DNA from: an uncultured Synechococcus sp.
GTDB lineage: Bacteria > Cyanobacteriota > Cyanobacteriia > PCC-6307 > Cyanobiaceae
Direction of reading: 5' to 3'
Length of the DNA stretch: 11,457 nt
NCBI GenBank assembly: GCA_937975655.1
Contig: CALJTZ010000104.1
Span: 1 to 11,457 of the forward strand
In this document: positions 1 to 5,874 of the stretch, in pieces
Layout: the number at the start of each line of letters is the position of its first letter
Position numbering within the stretch: position 1 is the first letter of the stretch
Translations under genes and position numbers: made by a program
Notes under the pieces: model-generated
Seen by the model: only the letters and a program-made list of their open reading frames with translations
What the model was told of the DNA's origin: nothing
The model's database searches: none

Positions 1-559
1 TGTCCAACTGACTGGTCCAGGCGTTTTCCAACACCGGCAGAGGCAGCTCGTAACCCAGTTCGGCCTTGGCCAGCTGTTGCGCGAGCGCTACGAAGTTGTC
101 CTCGTGCTGCAGGGCCGAGAGCCGCTTCAGCACCGGCACGATGCGATCGAAGCCGCCCAGGATGGAGTCCTCATAGGCCCGCAGGGTGGCGTTGGATTCG
201 CCGTTGCTGAGGGGATGGAGGCGGCTGCTGGGGGTGCGAATCACCTGGGTGGCCACAGGTCGCACCCGGCGGCCGGGTTTGCCCGTGCCAGTGGTGGTTC
301 CCAGGTCTGCAGGGCTGCGGAGGGAGGCCGCTGCCTGCACGGGGTTGCGTTGCTGGCGCTGGCGACCAGCCCGGCTGCCGTTGCCCTGGCGGGAGGCCAT
401 GGCCAGTTCGCGCTGACGCAGCACCTTGCTGAGGGCGGTCACCGGCTCGAGAGGGGCGGGCACAGCCACGGAGGCCTGCTCGGCACTGAGGCCGGGGCGA
501 CGGCGAGGTGCCGTTGGGGCCGTGGGCTTCTGGGTGGTGTTGGCTGAACGCCGGGGCAT
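1..559 (-). CDS. csoS3: Carboxysomal carbonic anhydrase CsoSCA (CsoS3), N-terminal part, cut by window edge
   Basis: CsoSCA is the carbonic anhydrase of alpha-carboxysomes; it makes CO2 from bicarbonate at the inner shell face. Only the first 186 codons are present and the frame runs off the left edge, so the zinc-binding catalytic part is not visible. Residues 1-113 are low-complexity and rich in Arg, Pro, Ala, Ser and Thr, as expected for a disordered tail. The family's helical N-terminal domain starts near residue 115 (HPLSNGESNATLRAYEDS, then FDRIVPVLKRLSALQHEDNF near 137-156 and AKAELGYELP). The ATG at 557-559 lies 12 nt after the csoS2 stop, and GAGGG overlapping that stop can serve as ribosome site, so translation is probably coupled. 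Residues 44-66 resemble a CsoS2 N-terminal repeat (see findings). The identification rests on the conserved FDRIVPVLK...SALQHE block and on gene order. Confidence 0.95.
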   Translation of the reverse strand, partial: MPRRSANTTQKPTAPTAPRRRPGLSAEQASVAVPAPLEPVTALSKVLRQRELAMASRQGNGSRAGRQRQQRNPVQAAASLRSPADLGTTTGTGKPGRRVRPVATQVIRTPSSRLHPLSNGESNATLRAYEDSILGGFDRIVPVLKRLSALQHEDNFVALAQQLAKAELGYELPLPVLENAWTSQLD

Positions 560-571
560 TGGTTACGTCCC

Positions 572-2968
572 TCAGCCGCGGGCGCCGCCGGACACCGTGA
601 TCAGGGAGCCCTGATCGGTGCTGCCGCTGGACCCGGTGACACGGCTCACCGGCACGGCCACTTCCACGTTGCGCTTGGGCTGGCTGCCGGGCATGGCGCT
701 CATGGTGCCTACCCGGGTGGGGTTGCGGCGACGGGCGGAACGGCCTTCGGTGCCGGTGACGCGATCGCCACGATCCCAGTCGTCGCCAGTGATCTTGTTG
801 CCAGAGCCCTCACCGGTGACCCGGGAGGTGGGGCGCTCTTCGGCATCCAGGCTCATGGGAGCAGCTGCAGCCAGCCGCTGGGCAGCGGGACGATCGAAGC
901 GGAAATGCTCGGTGCCGGTGACCTTGTCACCGGCCATGTCGAAAGGGCCGGTGATACGCCCCCCTTGCTCGTAGGTGCTTCCGGTCACGGTGCCGGTGGT
1001 TTCCCGCTCAACCTGGGCGGCCTGAGCCGGGGACTGGACACTGAAGCCCTGCCAGGCGGCGGCATTCAGGGGCTGGGGAAAGTCCGCATCGCCGGCCACG
1101 GCCGTGCCGCAGGCGGCGGCCTGTTGCTCAGCGCCGATGTAGGGGGTGCCGCTCACGTTTTCGCAGGCTCCGCGCTCATCGCCGGTCATCACGCCGCCCA
1201 CGCCGGGCTTGGTGCCGGTCATGCGGCGGTTGGCCATGGCCATGGGCAGGCGCTGGCGCACGGCCTCCACCTGCTTGCTGGAGCACCACTGGCCTGTCTG
1301 CTCGAGGCCGGCGTAGGGGGTGCCGGTGACGACCTTGCAGGTGCCTGGTTCATCCCCGGTGACCTTCTCGGAGCGGCCGGTGCGGGTACCACTCACCACC
1401 AGATTCTTGTTGGTGATGCTGAAGCCCACCTTGGCGGCTTCGGGGTCGGGGCGGGTGCCGCAGAAGGCATCGAACTGCTGGCTGCCCACGTATTCGTCGC
1501 CGGTTACCAGGCGGCAGCTGCCGGGCTCATCGCCGGTGACGTTCTGGCTGCGGCCCACATGGGTGCCGGTGATGCCAGTGCCCCGCAGGGTGTTGAGGCT
1601 GCTCACCTTGGTGGGAGCACGGCCGGCGGCCGGGGCTTCAGAACCCAGGTATTGGTCGCCGGTGAGTTGCAGGCCGGAGCCGCTCTCATCGCCGGTCACC
1701 CGCTCGGAACGACCCACCATCACGCCGGAGACGGCCTGACCGCCCACGGTCTGGCTGCGACCCACCTTGCGGACGGAGGGGCTGGTGGTGCCGCAGTAGG
1801 CGGCGGATTGGTTGGCGGAGATGTATTCAGTGCCGGTCACGGTTTTGCAGGTGCCGGGCTCATCGCCGGTGACCTTCTCACTGCGGCCCACCTCGTTGCC
1901 GGTGACGCGGTTGCCGTGGCTGGTGGCGGTGACGCGCACCTTGGCGGGTTGCACAGGAGCGGGCTGAGTGCCGCAGAAGGTTTGGAACACCTCAGCACCC
2001 AGGTACTCGGTGCCGGTCACGGTGCGGCAGGTGGCCACGTCGTTGCCGGTGGTTTTCACAGAGCGATTGGCTTGGGTGCCGGTGACAACCTGGCCACTCA
2101 GGGTTTCGCTCACGCCCACCTTGAGGCTCGCCTCAGCGGCCTGCTTGGCGCCCTTGCGGTTAGGTCCGCTGGGGCGGGTGGTGCCGCTGCCACTGCCCGT
2201 GCGGATGATGCCGGCAGAACCACTTTTGTTCTTCAGCTCGCGCAGCTTCTGAGCCAGTTCACGGGTGCTCAGATCGGGATTGCCCTGGCGCACCACGGCA
2301 GCACCACCGGTTTTGGCCGATGTGCTGGCGGATTTGCCGCGTTTGGCCAGGGCATCACGGCGGGCCAGCACCAGGGCGCGGCTTGGGTTGTGTTGGGCAG
2401 TTCCCTTTTTGGTGGCCGCCCGAGCGGCGGCGCGATCGCCGTTGCCGCTTGCTGAAGGCCGGCTGGTGTCGAGGGAGAGGGTTGCGGTGCGGGGGCTGGC
2501 TGTTTCGGCAGGCTTCTCCTGGCACTTGCACTTGTGCTCGCCGGCCGGGGTGCTGTTCGCCTGCGACACCTTGGTGGCCTTGGCCGCCTCGGCCCGGTTG
2601 CGGTCCTTGGAGTTGTCGGCCCGCTTGCCGCTGCGGCTCAGGGCTTCGCGGCGAGCCAGCACCAGGTCCCGGCTGGGGTTCGCCACGGGCTTGGCGGCAC
2701 TGCGGCGTTCACCGCTGCTGGGGGTCCCTCCCAGGGACAGGCCAGCGGAGCGGCGGGAGCGGTCGCTGGCGGCAGGGGCACTGGCCGCCGCCACTGCGGC
2801 TGCGCTGGGGGCCTGGGCCACAGGCGTGTTGGTGCGGGTTGGGCGGGCATCCGCGGCGCTGCGCACACGGCTGGAGCCGGAGGTATAGCGGCTCACGGCT
2901 TTCTTGCCGCCGTTGGTCAGCGCTTTACGGCGCTCCAGAGCTGCTTCGCGACTCGAATTGCTGGCCAT
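572..2968 (-). CDS. csoS2: Carboxysome scaffold protein CsoS2 (full-length type)
   Basis: CsoS2 is the intrinsically disordered organiser of alpha-carboxysomes: its N-terminal repeats bind RuBisCO, while the middle and C-terminal regions bind shell proteins. This 798-residue protein has the whole architecture. Basic N-repeats with the pattern SRxLxxxRRxALxxxGKxA lie at 6-24, 99-117 and 196-214, with a degenerate fourth at 234-252. Six middle repeats lie at about 283-621, each built on VTGTxxGRSxxVTGDEPGxCxxVTGTEYxG. The C-terminal region (622-798) has more V/I-T-G motifs and ends in the shell-anchoring SLITVSGGARG. Cysteines pair 18 residues apart in five middle repeats; repeat 3 has none. 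A CKC motif is at 147-149. The start is ATG at 2966-2968 with only a weak GGGCGG ribosome site. I saw no obvious -1 slippery heptamer in the middle region, so probably only the long form is made, as reported for some alpha-cyanobacteria (inference). Confidence 0.97.
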   Translation of the reverse strand: MASNSSREAALERRKALTNGGKKAVSRYTSGSSRVRSAADARPTRTNTPVAQAPSAAAVAAASAPAASDRSRRSAGLSLGGTPSSGERRSAAKPVANPSRDLVLARREALSRSGKRADNSKDRNRAEAAKATKVSQANSTPAGEHKCKCQEKPAETASPRTATLSLDTSRPSASGNGDRAAARAATKKGTAQHNPSRALVLARRDALAKRGKSASTSAKTGGAAVVRQGNPDLSTRELAQKLRELKNKSGSAGIIRTGSGSGTTRPSGPNRKGAKQAAEASLKVGVSETLSGQVVTGTQANRSVKTTGNDVATCRTVTGTEYLGAEVFQTFCGTQPAPVQPAKVRVTATSHGNRVTGNEVGRSEKVTGDEPGTCKTVTGTEYISANQSAAYCGTTSPSVRKVGRSQTVGGQAVSGVMVGRSERVTGDESGSGLQLTGDQYLGSEAPAAGRAPTKVSSLNTLRGTGITGTHVGRSQNVTGDEPGSCRLVTGDEYVGSQQFDAFCGTRPDPEAAKVGFSITNKNLVVSGTRTGRSEKVTGDEPGTCKVVTGTPYAGLEQTGQWCSSKQVEAVRQRLPMAMANRRMTGTKPGVGGVMTGDERGACENVSGTPYIGAEQQAAACGTAVAGDADFPQPLNAAAWQGFSVQSPAQAAQVERETTGTVTGSTYEQGGRITGPFDMAGDKVTGTEHFRFDRPAAQRLAAAAPMSLDAEERPTSRVTGEGSGNKITGDDWDRGDRVTGTEGRSARRRNPTRVGTMSAMPGSQPKRNVEVAVPVSRVTGSSGSTDQGSLITVSGGARG
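1106..2122 (-). repeat. Six tandem coding repeats of the CsoS2 middle region
   Basis: About 1 kb of csoS2 is an array of six diverged in-frame repeats of roughly 50-60 codons (protein residues about 283-333, 343-393, 401-446, 454-504, 513-563 and 565-621). Each carries two or three V/I-T/S-G motifs, and five of the six carry two cysteines. The DNA shows recurring GTGCCGGTCACGG / TCATCGCCGGTGAC type segments on the plus strand. The repeats are part of the protein, not a mobile or CRISPR array. Such arrays are prone to unequal recombination, so copy number may vary between strains (inference). Confidence 0.9.
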
Positions 2969-3080
2969 GTCCGCCCGTTGAATGGAATGACTGATCGGTA
3001 TGCAGCAGCTGAGGCGTCAACAGACCCACCGATCCTTCGGTGTGGCCGGCGCCGATCCAAGCTGCCGATGAAGAAGAAGG

Positions 3081-3105
3081 TGGTCCCGGTGTATCACCGG
3101 GACCA
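3081..3105 (-). terminator. Strong hairpin between cbbS and csoS2 (attenuator, processing or stability element)
   Basis: An 11-bp perfect stem (TGGTCCCGGTG / CACCGGGACCA) closes on a 3-nt loop. It starts about 20 nt after the cbbS stop on the transcript. It is followed by CCTTCTTCTTC rather than a run of U, so it is a poor classical terminator. It fits partial termination or protection of the 3' end of an upstream cbbLS message. A second hairpin (CACCGA / TCGGTG, 3027-3042) follows before csoS2. A TTGACG sequence (3015-3020, minus strand) could be a -35 box for an internal csoS2 promoter, but I see no good -10 partner. Confidence 0.5.
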
Positions 3106-3125
3106 GAGAATCGAGGTCCGCTGAA

Positions 3126-3467
3126 TCAGCGGCCTTCGAACACCACGAAGCAGGAACCCTGGCTCTGGGTGTAGGCGTCGTAGCCCACCAGACGCACGTG
3201 ATGGTCGGGGTAGGCGCGGTGGCAAGCCTCGAGCTCGTTCACGATCACGCTGAGATCCTTCTCACCGAAGAAAGGCAGCTTCCAGTAGGACCAGTAGGTG
3301 GCCATGGAATTGCTGGGGTGGACGTGCTCAACGAGCGGGCTCCAACCCTGGGCAATGATGTAAGCGATCTGGTCGTAGATCTCGTCCTGGGTGAAGGGCG
3401 GCAGGAAGCCGAACGTCTCCAGGGTGGCGACTGTTTGGTAGTCACCCACGGTGCTCTTGAAGGGCAT
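3126..3467 (-). CDS. cbbS: Form IA RuBisCO small subunit
   Basis: This is the small subunit of ribulose-1,5-bisphosphate carboxylase/oxygenase, forming the L8S8 enzyme with CbbL inside the carboxysome. The 113-residue length and the ETFGFLPPFTQDEI start, the QGWSPLVEHV segment, the TYWSYWKLPFFGEKD segment and the VRLVGYDAYTQSQG end are typical of cyanobacterial form IA small subunits. It has the short beta-A/beta-B loop of bacterial enzymes. The ATG at 3465-3467 is preceded by AAGGA at a good distance. It follows cbbL after 118 nt and precedes csoS2 after 157 nt, a relatively wide gap that contains a strong hairpin. Confidence 0.97.
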   Translation of the reverse strand: MPFKSTVGDYQTVATLETFGFLPPFTQDEIYDQIAYIIAQGWSPLVEHVHPSNSMATYWSYWKLPFFGEKDLSVIVNELEACHRAYPDHHVRLVGYDAYTQSQGSCFVVFEGR

Positions 3468-3585
3468 GGGGATCCTTGAGATGGATGGAATGAATGAACC
3501 GCTCAGGGGTTCGTTGTCCGTTCATGGATGGGGGGGGGAGAGCGCGCCGTGATGACGACTCTCCCAATCCCTCACCGCTGAATGA
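3468..3585 (-). other. cbbL-cbbS intergenic leader with G9 tract and small hairpins
   Basis: This 118-nt gap separates cbbL from cbbS. It contains nine G in a row on the plus strand (3530-3538), which are C in the transcript. The tract overlaps the arm of a 7-bp inverted repeat (GGGAGAG at 3536-3542 with CTCTCCC at 3559-3565, 16-nt loop). A short GAACC / GGTTC hairpin (3496-3512) lies just upstream of the cbbS ribosome site. No gene or clear promoter is visible. A role in mRNA processing or in setting CbbS translation is only a guess. Confidence 0.35.
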
Positions 3586-4998
3586 TCAGTTGACGTCGAG
3601 CTTGTCGACGGTGTCGAACTCGAACTTGATTTCCTTCCAGGTCTCGAGGGCGATGGCCAGCTCGGGGCTGTGCTTCGCGGCTTCCAGGAGGATGTCGCGA
3701 CCTTCGCGCTCGATTTCGCGACCGGCATTGCGGGCCTTGACGCAGGCTTCGAGAGCCACGCGGTTGGCAGCAGCACCAGCAGCGGAACCCCAGGGGTGAC
3801 CGTGGGTACCACCACCGAACTGCAGCACGGAATCGTCGCCAAAGATGGCCACGAGTGCAGGCATGTGCCACACGTGGATACCGCCGGAGGCCACGGCGAA
3901 CACGCCGCCCATGGAACCCCAATCTTGGTCGAAGAAGTTACCGCGGCTGCGATCTTCGGGAACGAAGGATTCGCGCAGTTGGTCGATGTAGCCCAGGGTG
4001 GACTGACGATCGCCTTCCAGCTTGCCCACCACGGTGCCGGTGTGGAGCTGGTCACCACCGGAGAGACGCAGGCACTTGGCCAGCACACGGAAGTGGATGC
4101 CGTGCTTGGGGTGACGGTCGATCACCGCGTGCATGGCACGGTGAATGTGCAGCAGCATGCCGTTCTTACGGCACCACTTGGCCAGACCGGTGTTAGCGGT
4201 GAAGCCGCCGGTGATGTAGTCGTGCATGATGATGGGCTGGCCCAGTTCTTTGGCGAACTCGGCGCGCTCATACATCTCCTCGGGGGTCGCTGCCGTGCAG
4301 TTGAGGTAGTGACCCTTCTTCTCGCCAGTTTCCTGTTCGGCCAGCTTCACAGCTTCGGCAACGAACTCGAAACGGTTCTGCCAGCGCTGGAAGGGCTGCG
4401 AGTTGATGTTCTCGTCGTCCTTGGTGAAGTCGAGACCGCCACGCAGGCACTCGTACACCACACGGCCGTAGTTCTTACCGCTCAGGCCGAGCTTCGGCTT
4501 GATGGTGCAACCCAGCAGGGGACGGCCGTACTTGTTCATCCGGTCGCGCTCGACCTGGATGCCGTTCGGGGGACCCATGCAGGTCTTGATGAAGGCCAGC
4601 GGGAAGCGGATGTCTTCCAGGCGCAGGTGGCGCAGGGCCTTGAAGCCGAACACGTTGCCGACCAGGGAGGTCAGAACGTTGGTGATGGAGCCTTCCTCGA
4701 ACAGGTCGAGGGGATAGGCGATGAACGCATAGAAGGCTTCCTTGTCGCCAGGAACGTCTTCGATGCGGTAGCAACGGCCCTTGTAGAAGTCGAGGTCGGT
4801 GAGGAGCTCGGACCACACAGTGGACCAGGTGCCGGTGGAGGATTCAGCAGCCACAGCAGCGGCTACTTCCTCGCGGGGCACACCTTCCTGGCCGGTGCAC
4901 TTAAAGCACGCGAGCAGGTCGGAATCGAGGGGAACGTAATCAGGAGTCCAATACGTGTCGCGGTACTCCTTGACCCCAGCGTCGTACTTCTTTGCCAT
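3586..4998 (-). CDS. cbbL: Form IA RuBisCO large subunit
   Basis: This is the catalytic subunit of RuBisCO, which carboxylates ribulose 1,5-bisphosphate in the carboxysome lumen. The 470-residue protein is complete. Active-site residues are in place: E52, T57-W58 and N115 in the N-domain; K167 (TIKPKLG); the carbamylated K193 with D195 and E196 (GLDFTKDDEN); H286, H319, the loop-6 K326 (VGKLEGD) and S371. The sequence is of the proteobacterial/alpha-cyanobacterial IA type (KKYDAGVKEYRDTYWTPDY start). The ATG at 4996-4998 follows GGAGA at about 5 nt, the best ribosome site in the operon core. One oddity is G364 in WGSMGGVF, where RuBisCO usually has Pro. It lies 71 nt downstream of csoS1. Confidence 0.98.
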   Translation of the reverse strand: MAKKYDAGVKEYRDTYWTPDYVPLDSDLLACFKCTGQEGVPREEVAAAVAAESSTGTWSTVWSELLTDLDFYKGRCYRIEDVPGDKEAFYAFIAYPLDLFEEGSITNVLTSLVGNVFGFKALRHLRLEDIRFPLAFIKTCMGPPNGIQVERDRMNKYGRPLLGCTIKPKLGLSGKNYGRVVYECLRGGLDFTKDDENINSQPFQRWQNRFEFVAEAVKLAEQETGEKKGHYLNCTAATPEEMYERAEFAKELGQPIIMHDYITGGFTANTGLAKWCRKNGMLLHIHRAMHAVIDRHPKHGIHFRVLAKCLRLSGGDQLHTGTVVGKLEGDRQSTLGYIDQLRESFVPEDRSRGNFFDQDWGSMGGVFAVASGGIHVWHMPALVAIFGDDSVLQFGGGTHGHPWGSAAGAAANRVALEACVKARNAGREIEREGRDILLEAAKHSPELAIALETWKEIKFEFDTVDKLDVN

Positions 4999-5040
4999 GG
5001 AGAATCTCCGGGTGGGTTCGGGAAAAAGAATCAGAGGGTT

Positions 5041-5064
5041 GAGCGGCCGTCAGCGGCGCGGCTC
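5041..5064 (-). other. Imperfect hairpin between csoS1 and cbbL
   Basis: The plus-strand sequence pairs GAGC (5041-5044) with GCTC (5061-5064) and GCCG (5046-5049) with CGGC (5054-5057), giving an interrupted GC-rich stem. In the transcript it falls just after the csoS1 stop and is followed some 12-14 nt later by five U, then the cbbL ribosome site. It could partly terminate or be a processing site separating csoS1 from cbbL. The spacing to the U-run is too long for a strong terminator. Confidence 0.3.
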
Positions 5065-5069
5065 AGTGC

Positions 5070-5384
5070 TCAGTCCTTGGAACCCACGAAGCCGGCGCTG
5101 CTGTTCAGAGCAGGCTCCACTTCACGGTGGGGGCGGGCAATGATGTGAGCGGCCACCAGGCCATCACCCACGCGCTCGCAGGCATCAGCACCAGCGCGAA
5201 CGGCAGCGTTCACAGCGCCGGTTTCGCCGCGGACCAGAACGGTCACGTAACCGCCGCCCACGAATTCGCGACCGATCAGGCGCACTTCGGCGGCCTTGGT
5301 CATCGCGTCAGCGGCTTCGATCGCGGGCACGAGACCCCGGGTCTCGATCATGCCGAGGGCGATGCCCATGGTTTCGTTAGCCAT
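5070..5384 (-). CDS. csoS1: Alpha-carboxysome major shell hexamer protein CsoS1 (BMC-H)
   Basis: This is the main shell protein. It is a single BMC domain of 104 residues that forms hexamers tiling the carboxysome facets, with a central pore for bicarbonate and RuBP. The domain runs from MGIALGMIETRGLVPAIEAA to GDGLVAAHIIARPH, and the pore segment EFVGGGYVTVLVRGETGAV is visible. The C-terminal tail after IIARPH extends a little past that of proteobacterial CsoS1A. I chose the ATG at 5382-5384 because CAGGAG lies just upstream and the protein starts MANETMGIALGM like its relatives; an upstream ATG at 5423 would add 13 unrelated residues. Only one csoS1 copy is seen, as is typical of alpha-cyanobacteria. 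It heads the operon, with a proposed promoter about 110 nt upstream. Confidence 0.96.
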   Translation of the reverse strand: MANETMGIALGMIETRGLVPAIEAADAMTKAAEVRLIGREFVGGGYVTVLVRGETGAVNAAVRAGADACERVGDGLVAAHIIARPHREVEPALNSSAGFVGSKD

Positions 5385-5484
5385 TACCTGCTCCTGGAGG
5401 AGGGGTGGAATGTTCGCCTGCAACCATGGTCGGCAGGTGATCCTCCCGTCAAGCCATTGGGGCCTGTCTGCCCATCACCGTCTG

Positions 5485-5523
5485 TGCACCCATTGATAAG
5501 CGGCGCTCATTGGTGCATCACAA
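5485..5523 (-). promoter_or_regulatory. Candidate csoS1 operon promoter with inverted-repeat operator
   Basis: On the minus strand TTGTGA (5518-5523) and TTATCA (5494-5499) are 18 nt apart and could be -35 and -10 boxes, with a start near 5487 and a leader of about 100 nt before csoS1. The -10 box sits between the arms of an inverted repeat, TGCACC (5485-5490) and GGTGCA (5512-5517); read in one orientation the half-sites are TGTGCACCCAT and GATGCACCAAT. The position suits a repressor or LysR-type regulator, but no factor can be named from this. Confidence 0.4.
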
Positions 5524-5559
5524 AACTTTGGAGATGCTTGTCGTCGGCCCCAAAATCGC

Positions 5560-5579
5560 CCCCGGATCTGTCAACGGGG
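5560..5579 (-). terminator. Weak candidate terminator after sbtB
   Basis: About 10 nt after the sbtB stop the transcript can pair CCCCG with CGGGG around a 10-nt loop, followed by GGCGATTTTGGGG. The stem is only 5 bp and the T-run only four bases, interrupted from the stem, so termination would be weak. Together with the downstream promoter candidate it hints that sbtAB and the csoS1 operon are partly separate transcripts. Confidence 0.2.
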
Positions 5580-5588
5580 ACACCGACA

Positions 5589-5870
5589 TCACAGGGGTTC
5601 AGCCTCTGAGACGTACGCCACGCCACCGTAGTAATCGAGCAGCGGCTGGATGCCCTCCCGCAGTTTCCCAAGGATGGAGGCCTCGCAGAAAATGATCACG
5701 TGGGCGTTTGCCCCGAGGCCGCTGAAGTCCATCGCCTCCGATACCGAGCCATGGGGGCCCTTGCCGGTGACGTGCTTCATCACCGAGTAGCCCGGGGCGC
5801 CGGCGGCATCAATGGCCTTGATCACGGAATCCAGCTCCCGCTCACTGAGGATCAGATCAACGCGTTTCAT
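5589..5870 (-). CDS. sbtB: SbtB, PII-like regulator of the bicarbonate transporter
   Basis: SbtB proteins are trimeric PII-like proteins that bind adenyl nucleotides and, in the known cases, control SbtA through a flexible T-loop. This 93-residue protein shows the ferredoxin-like pattern: strand MKRVDLILSE, helix RELDSVIKAIDAAGAPGYSV, T-loop region about 36-53 (GKGPHGSVSEAMDFSGLG), strand NAHVIIFCEA, helix ILGKLREGIQPLLDYYG and the end GVAYVSEAEPL. It lacks the CGPEGC redox tail found in Synechocystis SbtB. The ATG lies 4 nt after the sbtA stop (TGAGCTGATG), so the pair is translationally coupled. The carboxysome-associated CPII proteins near cso operons of some proteobacteria belong to the same wider family and are the main alternative label. 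Confidence 0.88.
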   Translation of the reverse strand: MKRVDLILSERELDSVIKAIDAAGAPGYSVMKHVTGKGPHGSVSEAMDFSGLGANAHVIIFCEASILGKLREGIQPLLDYYGGVAYVSEAEPL

Positions 5871-5874
5871 CAGC

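Noticed and set aside
1106..2122. Programmed -1 frameshift site in csoS2, as in Halothiobacillus
   Set aside because: Reading the A/T-rich spots of the middle region (such as GTGAAAACC and TGCAAAACC) I found no X-XXY-YYZ heptamer in the right frame, so a short CsoS2A form is not supported.
1106..2122. Possible CRISPR or mobile repeat array, from the recurring GCCGGTGAC segments
   Set aside because: The repeats keep the csoS2 reading frame, diverge at third positions and match the known CsoS2 protein repeats.
905..2455. Long plus-strand open frame (516 codons) opposite csoS2
   Set aside because: Its translation is a Gly/Ala/His-rich mirror of the csoS2 repeats. Long antisense frames arise from strong GC third-position bias, and csoS2 is certain on the other strand.
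3670..5148. Plus-strand open frame (492 codons) opposite cbbL and csoS1
   Set aside because: It is a shadow of the highly conserved cbbL codons and resembles no protein I know.
5385..5423. 13-residue longer start for csoS1
   Set aside because: The ribosome site lies inside this stretch, just before MANETMGIALGM, which is where CsoS1 proteins begin.
5763..5771. VTG motif in the SbtB T-loop, similar to CsoS2 motifs
   Set aside because: It is a lone three-residue match in a Gly-rich loop with no GTE/GDE context; chance is the simpler explanation.
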